From assembly GCA_027064585.1 (NCBI GenBank), contig JAMOPI010000010.1, positions 85,789 through 149,788 on the forward strand: DNA of 64,000 nucleotides, given 5' to 3'. Each line of letters starts with the position of its first letter. Within the stretch, counting starts at the first letter, position 1. The notes under the pieces are model-generated. The model saw nothing but the letters and a program-made list of their open reading frames with translations. It did no database searches and was not told the DNA's origin. The position numbers and the translations under genes were made by a program. This document shows positions 33,716 through 43,285 of this stretch, piece by piece. The DNA is from Candidatus Desulfofervidaceae bacterium (lineage in GTDB: Bacteria > Desulfobacterota > Desulfofervidia > Desulfofervidales > Desulfofervidaceae).

Positions 33716-35146
33716 TTAGTGTAAAGGCAATCTAAAGGTAAAGACTGTCCCTTGGCCTAATTGACTTTTTACTTCTATATGTCCATTATGCGCTTCAATC
33801 ATGGATTTTACAAGTGCAAGGCCAAGACCTGTTCCCTTTTTACGTTTAGATGTTGCATTTTTGCCCCGATAAAATGGTTCAAATATGTGAGGAAGGTCCT
33901 GGGGCGAGATGCCTTCTCCATTATCTGCTATCCATATTTCCACCTGGTTAGGTATGAGCTTCCATCCCAAGGTGATAGTACCAGTTTCATCTGTATGTTG
34001 AATAGCATTGTAAAGCAGGTTAAACAAAATTTGTTTTAGCATATCGGGATCAACCACCAGAGTAACAAAAGGGCCTTCTCTGAGGACAATCCTTCGGCCT
34101 TGGGTTAAAAGTTGAGCCTGAGTAATAAAGTTTTTAAAAAAATCATTGAGATTTAATGGCCTTTTTTGAATTTTTGTAGATGTTTCTAATTTGGCCAAAT
34201 CAAGAAGTTGGTCACACAAGCGGGCAAGTCTTGTTACTTCTTGGTACATCCCTTGCGAAAGACGGGTAACCGCTGCTGGATCGTCCTGAGAACCTCTTAA
34301 GAGCACATCTAACGACCCGCGTAAGACAGTAAGCGGAGTACGCAGCTCATGCGCAGCGTTTGCGACGAAACGACGTTGAGCTTCAAAGGTAGATTCAATA
34401 CATTCAACCATTTTATCAAAGGCATGTGCAAGTTGACCTATTTCATCTTGGCGCTTAGGAAGATTTACCCTAAGATTTAAGTTACCTTTTGAAATTTCTT
34501 GACATATGTTAATCACACGTTTTAACCCTCTGAGAGCAGATGAAGTTAATAAAAAACCTAAGCCAAAGCCCATAAAAAGTGTGATTAAGGCCCCTGTTGC
34601 TAAGTATAGCCCATGATAGAAGAGTGTTTGTTCTACCGAGGTTAAAGGAGAACTTAATTGCACTACGCCTATAATTTTTTGACTTGTAGGGGTTTGACGT
34701 AAAGGGATTAAAATTACCAAAGTGTGATGATTTGACTGAGAGATAATATAGTTAACCTCATTCTTTCCAGCTAATGCTTGGGAATAATAGACAGGATTAG
34801 GCGAAGGAGGGGAAGGTTCTTCGGGAAGCATTTTCCCATTGGCGATGGTTCTCCCGTGCTTATCTAAGATTAAGGCCACTGTATTACGCGAGGTAAGATC
34901 ACGGGCTAGAGATTTGGCAATTTGTTTCAGATCATCACTAGTTGGCAGATGATTTTTCTGGCCATATAGCCAGTGTTCAATAATAGGTTTTGCCCGCGCC
35001 CGTAAATGGGAGGCTGTATTTTCAATAAGTAAGTTGCGGGTATCAATAAAAAAGGTAACACCTAATATACAGACAATCAATGCTAATAGGCCAGAATGCA
35101 ACAGGGTTAGGCGTGTGCGTAAGGATAGTTTGTCCCATAATTTCAT
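33716..35146 (-). CDS. Sensor histidine kinase
   Basis: 476 residues. Two membrane spans (about 16-34 and 178-202) enclose a periplasmic sensor domain. HAMP follows (about 200-250), then the HisKA domain with phosphoacceptor His in ANAAHELRTPLTVL (about 266) and a HATPase domain (WIADNGEGISPQDLP; GTGLGLALVKSMIE). The layout fits the CusS/CopS group, but no metal-binding residues are evident in the sensor, so the signal is unknown. It overlaps the response regulator gene by 4 bp. Confidence 0.92.
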   Translation of the reverse strand: MKLWDKLSLRTRLTLLHSGLLALIVCILGVTFFIDTRNLLIENTASHLRARAKPIIEHWLYGQKNHLPTSDDLKQIAKSLARDLTSRNTVALILDKHGRTIANGKMLPEEPSPPSPNPVYYSQALAGKNEVNYIISQSNHHTLVILIPLRQTPTSQKIIGVVQLSSPLTSVEQTLFYHGLYLATGALITLFMGFGLGFLLTSSALRGLKRVINICQEISKGNLNLRVNLPKRQDEIGQLAHAFDKMVECIESTFEAQRRFVANAAHELRTPLTVLRGSLDVLLRGSQDDPAAVTRLSQGMYQEVTRLARLCDQLLDLAKLETSTKIQKRPLNLNDFFKNFITQAQLLTQGRRIVLREGPFVTLVVDPDMLKQILFNLLYNAIQHTDETGTITLGWKLIPNQVEIWIADNGEGISPQDLPHIFEPFYRGKNATSKRKKGTGLGLALVKSMIEAHNGHIEVKSQLGQGTVFTFRLPLH

Positions 35147-35832
35147 TCATCCTCCGGATAAAAGGCATAGCCTATGCCATAATGAGTGCGAATCAAACGG
35201 GGAGGTTTGTCCCCTATTTTTTCTCTTAGATGACTTACATGTACATCTACTATATTTGTGTTGCCGACATAATCGTACCCCCAAATTCGGTTAAGGAGAG
35301 TTTCTCTAGTAAAGACCCGGCGTGGATGGCGAATAAAGAGTTCAAGCAAGGCGAATTCGGTAGGAGTAAGGTAGATGGACTTTCCATCTACAAAGACTTC
35401 ACGCGTGTCTGTATTAAGGATAATATTGGCCGCACGCAGTTCCGAGGATTCAAATCTACATCCAGCCCGACGAAGAAGGGCCCGAATACGGGCCAATAAT
35501 TCATCAAAACTAAAAGGCTTGGTTAAATAGTCATCTGCCCCCAAGTCAAGTCCTTTCACCCGGTCGGAAATTTCTTTTTTAGCGGTAAGCATCAGAATAG
35601 GAATATTAATTCCCTTTGCCCGAATGCGGCGACATACTTCAAATCCATCTATATCCGGAAGCATAATGTCTAATATAATCAAGTCAATGTCATGATTTTT
35701 AAGAGAGTCTAAACCATCCCTACCATTCTCAGCTACGAGTACCTGATAACCCTCATAGGTAAGCCCAGTTTTTAAAAACTCAGTAATTGTAGGTTCATCT
35801 TCAATGATAAGAATGAATGGGGCAGAAGACAT
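35143..35832 (-). CDS. OmpR-family response regulator
   Basis: 229 residues. The receiver domain (1-118) has the acidic pair (IIEDEPT), the phosphoacceptor Asp in LIILDIMLPDIDG (about 55), Thr in MLTAKK and Lys in YLTKPFSF. The C-terminal winged helix (about 130-227) has RVFTRETLLNRIWGYDYVGN and VDVHVSHLREKIG. It probably binds the CTTAAT repeats at 33696-33712. The gene starts 15 bp after rimM on the same strand, so the regulators ride on a translation operon. Confidence 0.93.
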   Translation of the reverse strand: MSSAPFILIIEDEPTITEFLKTGLTYEGYQVLVAENGRDGLDSLKNHDIDLIILDIMLPDIDGFEVCRRIRAKGINIPILMLTAKKEISDRVKGLDLGADDYLTKPFSFDELLARIRALLRRAGCRFESSELRAANIILNTDTREVFVDGKSIYLTPTEFALLELFIRHPRRVFTRETLLNRIWGYDYVGNTNIVDVHVSHLREKIGDKPPRLIRTHYGIGYAFYPEDE

Positions 35833-35847
35833 CTCATGGGCTCCAAT

Positions 35848-36378
35848 TTATTCCAGACCAGGAATAAAATTTATCCACAAGATGCGGTTTTCCCAGTCAA
35901 ATTTAATAATCACATCGGCAATAGAAGGAATAAGGTATTCCTTCTTTACCTCTTTATTATAGACGACAAAAATATCATTACTACCAGTATTAAATACCTG
36001 AGTTATTTTACCTAAGACCATTCCGTCTTGACTGCGCACTTCAAGCCCAATTACCTCATACCAATAATATTCATCTGCTTTCCGATCTGGTGGGGGAAGA
36101 GTAGACTTTTTGCGATAGACATAGGCCCCTACCCAGGGTTCAGCCTCATTAATATTCTCAATGCCTTCTAAAGCAACGATGTAAATATTTTTATGGGGCC
36201 TGACAGCCTCAATATGAAAAAGCTGCAAAGGGCCGCTTTTAGGCTTGAGATACACCTCACCCGCGGCCCTAAATGAAGCTACCGATTCGGTATAGGGCAA
36301 AACTCCAATCTCGCCCTTTATACCATGAGTTCTGACTACCTTCCCGATGAGGAGAAGATCATCCTCCTGCATCGGCAT
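35848..36378 (-). CDS. rimM: Ribosome maturation factor RimM
   Basis: 176 residues. The N-terminal RimM domain (LLIGKVVRTHGIKGEIGVLP) and the C-terminal PRC-barrel (YYWYEVIGLEVRSQDGMVLG; VKKEYLIPSIADVIIKFDWE) are clear. It helps maturation of the 30S head domain, near S19. It lies 1 bp after the KH-protein gene. In most bacteria trmD and rplS follow; here a two-component system follows instead. Confidence 0.93.
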   Translation of the reverse strand: MPMQEDDLLLIGKVVRTHGIKGEIGVLPYTESVASFRAAGEVYLKPKSGPLQLFHIEAVRPHKNIYIVALEGIENINEAEPWVGAYVYRKKSTLPPPDRKADEYYWYEVIGLEVRSQDGMVLGKITQVFNTGSNDIFVVYNKEVKKEYLIPSIADVIIKFDWENRILWINFIPGLE

Positions 36379-36379
36379 T

Positions 36380-36613
36380 TTATTCGATAATTTCTAAAAC
36401 CGCTCTCTTCTTTACCTTAGTAGAAGCAGCACTTAAAATGGTGCGAATTGCTCTTGCCGTCCGTCCCTGCTTACCAATTACCTTACCTAAATCCTCCTTA
36501 GCTACCCTCAATTCAATCACTGAAGTTTGTTCGCCCTCAATTTCTTTTACTTGCACGGCATCAGGATTGTCAACCAGAGACTTAGCGATATATTCTACTA
36601 AATCCTTCAGCAT
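36380..36613 (-). CDS. khpA: KH-domain RNA-binding protein KhpA
   Basis: 77 residues, a single KH domain with the RNA-binding GxxG loop ([20 protein letters not shown]). [20 protein letters not shown] is the typical start. KhpA, often with KhpB, binds many RNAs. Its position between rpsP and rimM is the usual one. Confidence 0.92.
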   Translation of the reverse strand: MLKDLVEYIAKSLVDNPDAVQVKEIEGEQTSVIELRVAKEDLGKVIGKQGRTARAIRTILSAASTKVKKRAVLEIIE

Positions 36614-36631
36614 GTTGCACCTCCACTTTAA

Positions 36632-36871
36632 TTATAGAAGTCCTTGTGTTTTTAACAGACCTTTTACCGTTCCTGTAAGCTGCGCTCCTCGTCCCACCCA
36701 CTTTTGGAGCTTTTCTTTATCTAACTTCACTTCTGGTGGGTCCGTCAAAGGATTATATATTCCCAAAATGTCCAGAAAACGTCCGTCACGCGGCGCACGT
36801 GCATCCGCAGCCACAATGCGATAGAACGGCCTTTTCTTTGCTCCCATCCGCATCAATCTGATTTTGACCAT
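36632..36871 (-). CDS. rpsP: 30S ribosomal protein S16
   Basis: 79 residues starting [20 protein letters not shown], followed by [18 protein letters not shown] and the C-terminal helix [20 protein letters not shown]. All are typical of S16, which helps assemble the 30S body. AAGGAGGTGATGG precedes the start. It sits between ffh and khpA as in most bacteria. Confidence 0.96.
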   Translation of the reverse strand: MVKIRLMRMGAKKRPFYRIVAADARAPRDGRFLDILGIYNPLTDPPEVKLDKEKLQKWVGRGAQLTGTVKGLLKTQGLL

Positions 36872-36896
36872 TTGATCCCTCCATCACCTCCTTTCT

Positions 36897-38237
36897 TTAA
36901 CTAAACAAACTACTTAGATTTATTCTTTTACCCTTTTTTCCCATTTTTGTAAAGCGTTTAATCATCTTTTTCATCTGGGCATATTCTTTTAATAAGCGAT
37001 TAACCTCTTGCACCGTAGTACCGCTACCTTTGGCGATCCGTCTGCGCCGACTGCCATTAATAATTTCTGGCCGCAGCCGTTCTTCCTTGGTCATAGAATT
37101 GATAATGGCCTCTATGCGTACCAGTTGTCTTTCATCTATCTGAATATTCTTTAACTGCTTAAGTTGACCAAAGCCTGGAAGCATGCTCAAAATTTGTTCC
37201 AAAGAACCCATCTTGCGGATACGCCTTAATTGATCCCGAAAGTCCTCTAGAGTAAATTCATTTCTCCGTAGCTTTTTCTCTAATTCCTTGGCCTTTTCTA
37301 CATCAATGGCTTCTTGGGCCTTCTCTATCAGGGAAAGGACATCGCCCATACCCAAGATGCGGGAGGCTACCCGATCAGGGTGAAAAACCTCCAAGGCATC
37401 CAACTTTTCACCTACACCGATAAACTTAATCGGCTTTTGGGTGACGGCCTTGATAGAAAGGGCCGCGCCTCCACGGGCATCGCCTTCCATCTTGGTGAGG
37501 ATAACACCGGTAAGGTCAAGGGCCTCATTAAAGCTTTTGGCTACATTGACCGCATCCTGGCCGGTCATGGCATCGGCTACAAGAAGGATCTCTTGAGGGA
37601 CAATATGGGACTTTATCTGCTTAAGCTCCTCCATCATCTTTTCGTCTATATGCAACCGGCCAGCTGTATCAATAATCACTGTATCATAGCCCTTTTGACG
37701 GGCTTCATTTACGGCCTGCAAACAAATCTCTACCGGGTTTTGATTTGGCTTAGAAGGATAAACCGGAACCTTAATCTGCTCACCCAACTTTTGTAACTGC
37801 TCTATCGCTGCTGGACGATAGACATCGGCTGGCACCAAAAAGGGATGGCGTCCCCGCTTTTCTTTTAAAAACTTGGCTAACTTAGCACAAGTAGTTGTTT
37901 TACCCGAACCCTGTAGGCCTACGAGCATCAGCACTGCCGGTACCTTACCCTTTAGATTTAACTCTGGGGTTGTACCGCCCATTAAGAGGGTTAACTCATC
38001 TCGGACAATCTTTATTACCTGCTGGGCCGGGGTGAGGCTACGCATTACCTCTTGCCCCAGGGCCTTTTCCTTAACCCGATTAAGAAATTCCTTAACGACC
38101 TTATAATTAACATCGGCCTCAAGCAAGGCAAGTTTTACCTCTTTTAAGGCCTGATTAATATGTTCCTCAGTTAGGTGTCCCCTGCCTTTAAGCTTCTTAA
38201 AAACTGCACTTATCTTTTCACTAAGATTTTCAAACAT
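36897..38237 (-). CDS. ffh: Signal recognition particle protein Ffh
   Basis: 446 residues with the start at ATG 38237 (GAGGGG upstream). The N domain, then the GTPase with [15 protein letters not shown] (G1, about 107), DTAGR (G3), [10 protein letters not shown] (G4/G5 region), and a C-terminal M domain that binds 4.5S RNA and signal peptides ([30 protein letters not shown]). It delivers membrane proteins to FtsY/SecYEG. First gene of the ffh-rpsP-khpA-rimM operon. No 4.5S RNA gene was found here. Confidence 0.96.
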   Translation of the reverse strand: MFENLSEKISAVFKKLKGRGHLTEEHINQALKEVKLALLEADVNYKVVKEFLNRVKEKALGQEVMRSLTPAQQVIKIVRDELTLLMGGTTPELNLKGKVPAVLMLVGLQGSGKTTTCAKLAKFLKEKRGRHPFLVPADVYRPAAIEQLQKLGEQIKVPVYPSKPNQNPVEICLQAVNEARQKGYDTVIIDTAGRLHIDEKMMEELKQIKSHIVPQEILLVADAMTGQDAVNVAKSFNEALDLTGVILTKMEGDARGGAALSIKAVTQKPIKFIGVGEKLDALEVFHPDRVASRILGMGDVLSLIEKAQEAIDVEKAKELEKKLRRNEFTLEDFRDQLRRIRKMGSLEQILSMLPGFGQLKQLKNIQIDERQLVRIEAIINSMTKEERLRPEIINGSRRRRIAKGSGTTVQEVNRLLKEYAQMKKMIKRFTKMGKKGKRINLSSLFS

Positions 38238-38301
38238 TTTTACTGTCCCCTCGTAATTTTCAGGTATTTTACACAATTTGCTTAAAATGGCAATGGGAAA
38301 C

Positions 38302-38330
38302 TTGCAATTTTGCAATAGACATTGTATTTT
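38302..38330 (+). promoter_or_regulatory. Promoter of the TRAP transporter genes
   Basis: TTGCAA (38302-38307), a 17-bp spacer, TATTTT (38325-38330), about 30 bp before dctP. The -35 lies within TTGCAATTTTGCAA, a small inverted repeat that could bind a regulator. Confidence 0.45.
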
Positions 38331-38359
38331 AAGCCCGCAAAGGCGAAAAGGAGGGGAAA

Positions 38360-39370
38360 ATGAGAAAAATTTTTTGTTTGTTCGCTTTTTTAACGTTTAT
38401 TTTGGCAGTGGTTGCTAAAGGGCAGGCAGGAAGAAAGGTAATTGTATTGACCTACGCCAATTTCTTTCCTCCTACCCATGTCCAATCAAGGTTGGCGGAG
38501 GCCTGGATCAAAGAGATAGAAAAACGTACGCACGGACGCGTAAAAATCAATTATTTTCCTGGTGGGGCCTTACTTAAAGGAGGGCAGATTTATGACGGTG
38601 TTTTAAAAGGCATTGTGGATATAGGCATGTCCTGCTTTGCTTACACACGGGGCAGGTTTCCTAGCATGGAGGCCCTTGATCTGCCTTTAGGCTATCCTAG
38701 CGGTAAGACGGCTACCTTAGTAGCCAATGCCTTTTATCGGCGTTTTCATCCTAAAGAATTAAATGAAGTTAAACCACTTTATTTCCATGCCCACGGACCA
38801 GGACTTTTACATACCAAAAAACCCGTTTATCGGTTAGAAGATCTAAAGAGGATGAAAATCCGCTGCACGGGCTTTAGTGCCAAATTGGTCAAGGCCTTAG
38901 GGGCCGTACCTGTAGCCATGAGTCAAGGACAGGCCTATGAGGCCTTACAGCGGGGGGTAGTAGACGGTACCTTTGCCCCGATGGAAACCTTAAAGGGTTG
39001 GCGGCAGGCAGAGGTAATAAATTATACCATAGACTGTAAGGCCGTTGGTTATACTACCGTCATGTATGTCATTATGAATAAACAAAAGTGGAATAGCTTA
39101 CCTGTAGATATAAAAAAGGTCTTTACCGAAGTAAGCCAAGAATGGATTGTAAAACATGGCCAAGCTTGGGATAAGAGCGATGCCGAAGGAAGGGCCTTTA
39201 CTCTAAATCTTGGCAATAAAATCATTGAGCTTTCCCCATCTGAGACCAAACGCTGGGTAGGTCGGGCCCAACTAGTCATTGCTGAATATATTAAAAAAAT
39301 GAAGGCCAAGGGATTACCTGCTGAGGAGTACGTTAAGGCGATTAAAGAGATGATTAAAGAGTACCAATAG
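38360..39370 (+). CDS. dctP: TRAP transporter solute-binding protein
   Basis: 336 residues with a signal peptide ([20 protein letters not shown]). The DctP fold is clear: [40 protein letters not shown], then the carboxylate-binding Arg in [18 protein letters not shown] (about residue 170) and [15 protein letters not shown]. It binds a small carboxylate in the periplasm and hands it to DctQM for Na+-driven import. The exact substrate cannot be read. Strong ribosome site AAAGGAGGGG. First gene of the three-gene operon. Confidence 0.93.
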   Translation: MRKIFCLFAFLTFILAVVAKGQAGRKVIVLTYANFFPPTHVQSRLAEAWIKEIEKRTHGRVKINYFPGGALLKGGQIYDGVLKGIVDIGMSCFAYTRGRFPSMEALDLPLGYPSGKTATLVANAFYRRFHPKELNEVKPLYFHAHGPGLLHTKKPVYRLEDLKRMKIRCTGFSAKLVKALGAVPVAMSQGQAYEALQRGVVDGTFAPMETLKGWRQAEVINYTIDCKAVGYTTVMYVIMNKQKWNSLPVDIKKVFTEVSQEWIVKHGQAWDKSDAEGRAFTLNLGNKIIELSPSETKRWVGRAQLVIAEYIKKMKAKGLPAEEYVKAIKEMIKEYQ

Positions 39371-39379
39371 GCAACATCA

Positions 39380-39865
39380 GTGCAAGGGTTTTCTGTTTTT
39401 ATTGAACATGTAAGCAAATTTTTTAACATTATGGCCGGCATGGCCCTTGTTGCCATGACGGTCCTTACTTGTACTGATGTGGTCTTGCGTCTTTTTGGGC
39501 ATCCAATCCTTGGCACTTATGAAATTGTTGGTTTTTTAGGAGCTATCCTTAATGCCTTTGCCCTTCCAGAAACGACCAGACAAAAAGGACATGTAAGGGT
39601 AGAAGTATTGGTAAGCCGTTTTCCTCAAAGGATAAGGAAAGTTATTTCTGTCTTTAGCTATCTTTTAGGCATCTTGCTTTTTCTCTTTATTGGCTATGCC
39701 GGGTTTCAACATGGCCTTGAGCTTAAAAGAGGACATGAGGTTTCTATGACCCTACAAATTCCTCTTTATCCCATCCTTTTTGCTATTTCTTTGGCCGCGT
39801 TCATGGTTTCATTTGTATTAGTAACGGAGTTAAGAAACCTCTTTCAAGGCAGGAAAAAAGGATGA
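39380..39865 (+). CDS. dctQ: TRAP transporter small membrane subunit
   Basis: 161 residues starting with GTG, four membrane spans (about 12-35, 48-68, 88-110, 128-150). Family blocks are LTCTDVVLRLFGHPILGTYE and KGHVRVEVLVSRFPQ. It is the small scaffold subunit of the TRAP transporter. It starts 9 bp after dctP and overlaps dctM by 4 bp. Confidence 0.9.
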   Translation: MQGFSVFIEHVSKFFNIMAGMALVAMTVLTCTDVVLRLFGHPILGTYEIVGFLGAILNAFALPETTRQKGHVRVEVLVSRFPQRIRKVISVFSYLLGILLFLFIGYAGFQHGLELKRGHEVSMTLQIPLYPILFAISLAAFMVSFVLVTELRNLFQGRKKG

Positions 39866-41163
39866 ATCCTACTTTGGTTGGTTTGGTTGGGGTTGGGCTT
39901 TTAATTGTCCTTCTTTTTAGCCGGATGCCGGTAGGGTTTGTCATGGCCCTTTTAGGGTTTGCCGGGTTTTGGTATTTGATTTCCTTTAAGGCTGGTCTTG
40001 GCATTGTCATCAAAGATATTTATGAGACTTTTAGCTCTTACAACCTAACCGTTATTCCTCTTTTTATCCTCATGGGACAAGTGGCCTTTCACGCCGGCAT
40101 TAGTCGGCGCCTATATGACACGGCCTATGCCTTTTTAGGTCACTTACCTGGAGGGTTGGCCATGGCCACGATTGGGGCCTGTGCTGGATTTGCTGCCATC
40201 TGTGGTTCAACCAACGCCGCCGCAGCAACGATGGCTACGGTTGCCCTGCCGGAGATGAAAAGATATGGCTATGACATGAAACTGGCTACTGGCACGGTAG
40301 CGGCGGGGGGGAGCCTTGGTATTCTCATTCCCCCAAGTGTGATCTTCATCATCTACGGTATTATGACCCAACAGTCTATCGGCAAGCTTTTCATAGCGGG
40401 TATTGTCCCTGGCATCATTTTGGCTGGCCTTTTTATCCTTACTATTTATATCTGGGCCAAACTTAATCCAGAAATTGCCCCTAAAGGAGAGAAAAATTCG
40501 TGGCAGGAAAGGAGAAAAAGCCTTTGTGGAGTTATAGAAACCCTATTTTTGTTTGTCTTGGTTATGGGAGGATTGTTTGCGGGTATCTTTACGCCGACTG
40601 AGGCCGGAGGTATAGGGGCCGGTGGGGCCATTTTACTGGCATTTTTACGTAGGCGCTTGACCTTTAAAGGTTTTATAAGGGCCATTTCTGAAAGCACCCG
40701 TATCTCTTGCATGGTCCTCATCATCGTGGCTGGGGCGACAATCTTTGGTCACTTTCTGGCCATTACCCGCCTCCCTTACACCTTAGCCAATTGGGTTGCC
40801 CACCTTCCCCTTCCCCATGGTTTGGTCATGGGCATCATTATCCTCATCTATCTTATTGGTGGCTGCTTTATAGACGCCTTGGCCTTAATCTTGTTGACCA
40901 TTCCTATCTTTTATCCCGTAGTGACGATGATGGGCTATAATCCCATCTGGTTTGGCGTGATTATTGTTTTGGTGACCCAGATGGGGGTTATTACACCACC
41001 GGTCGGCGTAAATGTCTATGTCGTAAGCGGGATTGCTAAAGATGTGCCTTTACCAACAATCTTTAAAGGGGCATTGCCCTTCCTTATCTCCCTTATTCTC
41101 TGTGCTCTTATCCTCATTCCCTTTCCCCAAATCGCCCTCTGGCTGCCCAAACTTATGCATTAG
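39862..41163 (+). CDS. dctM: TRAP transporter large permease
   Basis: 433 residues with about twelve membrane segments. DctM signatures are plain: FILMGQVAFHAGISRRLYD, GFAAICGSTNAAAATMATVA, GGSLGILIPPSVIFIIYG, FTPTEAGGIGAGGAILLA and TPPVGVNVYVVSGIAKDVP. It is the transport channel, coupling uptake to a sodium gradient. Its 3' end overlaps recJ on the other strand by 11 bp. Confidence 0.95.
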   Translation: MNPTLVGLVGVGLLIVLLFSRMPVGFVMALLGFAGFWYLISFKAGLGIVIKDIYETFSSYNLTVIPLFILMGQVAFHAGISRRLYDTAYAFLGHLPGGLAMATIGACAGFAAICGSTNAAAATMATVALPEMKRYGYDMKLATGTVAAGGSLGILIPPSVIFIIYGIMTQQSIGKLFIAGIVPGIILAGLFILTIYIWAKLNPEIAPKGEKNSWQERRKSLCGVIETLFLFVLVMGGLFAGIFTPTEAGGIGAGGAILLAFLRRRLTFKGFIRAISESTRISCMVLIIVAGATIFGHFLAITRLPYTLANWVAHLPLPHGLVMGIIILIYLIGGCFIDALALILLTIPIFYPVVTMMGYNPIWFGVIIVLVTQMGVITPPVGVNVYVVSGIAKDVPLPTIFKGALPFLISLILCALILIPFPQIALWLPKLMH

Positions 41164-42841
41164 ATCCCTTCATAGCCTGAATTCTGAGTTTATACAAGCG
41201 CCGATTTTGCCAAATTTCCTCATAAGGCACAAAGGCCATTTGCAGGGGATTGGGAGGAGGATAAAAGGAGGCAAAGTTAAAGCCGATGGCCTCAAAAGAA
41301 GTATTTTTTTGGCTTACTACTAGTTTTAAATGGCGTTCGTTGAGAAGAAAGGCAGATTTTACCTTTAAATCTTTCGCACAGAAAATGGGTTCAGGATTGC
41401 CAAATCCATAAGGAGGAAGGAAAGAAAGGTAGGACCAAAAAGAAGGACTCAGATCGGTAAGGTTAACTTCGGCATCAATGGGTAGCTTTACGGGTCTAAC
41501 TTCTTTTAATACTTCTTTTACAATTTGCTCAAATTGAGAGGTAAATTCCTTGAGATCCTTTTTTTCTACCGTAAAGCCTGCCGCCATTTTATGACCACCA
41601 TAGCCTTTAAGATAGCCTTCGCATTGAGATAAGATCCAAAAGAGGTCACAGCCCTCTATACTTCTACCAGAGCCCCTGCCTTCCTCTCCTTGAAGACTGA
41701 CAAGGAGAATGGGCCGTTTAAAGGCCTCAGTTAATTTGCCGGCCACGATTCCAATGACACCGGGATGCCAGTCTTCTTTAGCCAGCACCCCTTGGCCTGT
41801 TTCTTGCAACATAAGTTGAGCCTCTCGCCAAATGCGTTCCTCTACCCGCTGACGTTCCTTGTTGAGGGCATGCAGGGTTTGGGCCAAACTTGCTGCCTCT
41901 TTTTCGTCTTGGGTAATAAGAAGCTTTAAGCCTGTATCTGGTGTGGCCATACGGCCAGCAGCGTTCAACCGAGGAGCCAGCCGAAAGGAGATATCCCGCG
42001 TGGTAAGATGGTGATTTAGGCCAGAGACAGCCTTTAATGCCTTAAGGCCTGGACGATGCGTATGGGCTAGGACTTCTAGACCACATTTAACAAAAATCCG
42101 ATTTTCATCCAAAAGAGGCACCATATCGGCCACGGTGCCAAGGGCAACCAAATCTAGATATTCTTTGAGGTTAGGCATTGTTTCTTGTGACCAGAAGCCC
42201 TCTCTTACCAACCATTGGCGCAGGGCAATAAGGAAGTTAAAAGTTACGCCTACACCAGCCAATTCTTTAAAAGGAAAGGAACAATCTGGCCTTTTGGGAT
42301 TAATGAGGGCATAAGCAGGAGGGGAAAGGGGGGGGACTTCGTGATGATCAATAATGATTACATCCATACCTAAGCATTTAGCCAGCTTGACCTCTTCCAC
42401 ATCGCTACTGCCACAGTCGGTAGTGATCAACAAAGTAACTCCTTGCCCGGCAATTCTTTTAATGGCCTCTGCGTTTAAGCCATATCCTTCTTCTAAGCGG
42501 TGGGGAATGTAGCAACCGATGTTTGGTAAAAGTGGTCTTAAAAATAGATATAAAATGGCTGTGCCCGTAAGGCCATCTACATCGTAATCTCCATAAATAA
42601 CTACTCTTTCCTGTTTTAAGATGGCCTCATAAAGGCGTTTTATGCCTTTATCCATATCTTTTAATAGGAAGGGATCATAAAGATAGGTGAGACGTGGGTA
42701 AAGAAACCGATAAGCCTCTTCAGGTTCGGTAAGGCCACGGTGAAAGAGGATATGGGCCAACAAAGAGGGAAGTCTTAGTTGCCTCTTTAGCCTCTCTACG
42801 CAATCACGATCAACAGGGAGAACATGCCACTCACCATCCAT
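41153..42841 (-). CDS. recJ: Single-strand DNA exonuclease RecJ
   Basis: 562 residues. DHH-family motifs: YGDYDVDGLTGTAIL (about 80), TTDCGSSD, IIDHHEVPP, and the DHHA1 domain with GYGGHKMAAGFTVEKKDL. The metal-binding Asp and His residues are in place. It digests single strands 5'-3' in recombination and base-excision repair. The C-terminal OB-like domain is short. Normal length for the family. Confidence 0.95.
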   Translation of the reverse strand: MDGEWHVLPVDRDCVERLKRQLRLPSLLAHILFHRGLTEPEEAYRFLYPRLTYLYDPFLLKDMDKGIKRLYEAILKQERVVIYGDYDVDGLTGTAILYLFLRPLLPNIGCYIPHRLEEGYGLNAEAIKRIAGQGVTLLITTDCGSSDVEEVKLAKCLGMDVIIIDHHEVPPLSPPAYALINPKRPDCSFPFKELAGVGVTFNFLIALRQWLVREGFWSQETMPNLKEYLDLVALGTVADMVPLLDENRIFVKCGLEVLAHTHRPGLKALKAVSGLNHHLTTRDISFRLAPRLNAAGRMATPDTGLKLLITQDEKEAASLAQTLHALNKERQRVEERIWREAQLMLQETGQGVLAKEDWHPGVIGIVAGKLTEAFKRPILLVSLQGEEGRGSGRSIEGCDLFWILSQCEGYLKGYGGHKMAAGFTVEKKDLKEFTSQFEQIVKEVLKEVRPVKLPIDAEVNLTDLSPSFWSYLSFLPPYGFGNPEPIFCAKDLKVKSAFLLNERHLKLVVSQKNTSFEAIGFNFASFYPPPNPLQMAFVPYEEIWQNRRLYKLRIQAMKGSNA

Positions 42842-43000
42842 TTGGAATGAATATACCAGGGAAAGGACTTAAGTCAAGAGAAAGGTTGTCTCCCGTAATT
42901 CAGACTTACATCCTTTCTTCATCAGCCAGCTCCTACCTTCTCTTGCGTAATTGTTGTCTTGATGTTAACCTGCTTTCTGATTTTCCTTCAGGGGTAGGTT

Positions 43001-43285
43001 ATGGGATCTTTGTCTTTAACGCACTTAAAACTAAACGGTTGGCTCATTTTGGGCTTTATTGCTCAAGCCGTGTTTGCCTCCCGCTTTATCGTGCAGTGGA
43101 TTGTTTCAGAGAAAAAAAAGCGTTCCACCGTGCCCAAAATCTTTTGGTACCTTTCCCTTATTGGCAGTACCCTTCTTTTCATTTATGCCCTGCATCTTAG
43201 GGATCCTGTCTTTATGTTGGGACAATCGGTTAATTCTATCATTTACATCCGTAACATTATGCTTTTTAAGGGTGAAACAGCATGA
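43001..43285 (+). CDS. Lipid A biosynthesis N-terminal domain protein
   Basis: 94 residues with three membrane segments. The LAB_N family signature is seen in LGFIAQAVFASRFIVQWIVS, EKKKRSTVPKIFWYLSLIGS and LRDPVFMLGQSVNSIIYIRN. Such proteins accompany glycosyltransferases that modify lipid A or other envelope lipids. The stop overlaps the next start (ATGA), tightly linking it to the GT39 gene. Role inferred from family and context. Confidence 0.85.
   Translation: MGSLSLTHLKLNGWLILGFIAQAVFASRFIVQWIVSEKKKRSTVPKIFWYLSLIGSTLLFIYALHLRDPVFMLGQSVNSIIYIRNIMLFKGETA

Noticed and set aside
42847..43200. 117-residue plus-strand frame between recJ and the LAB_N gene
   Set aside because: It overlaps the clear LAB_N gene in another frame and matches no family.
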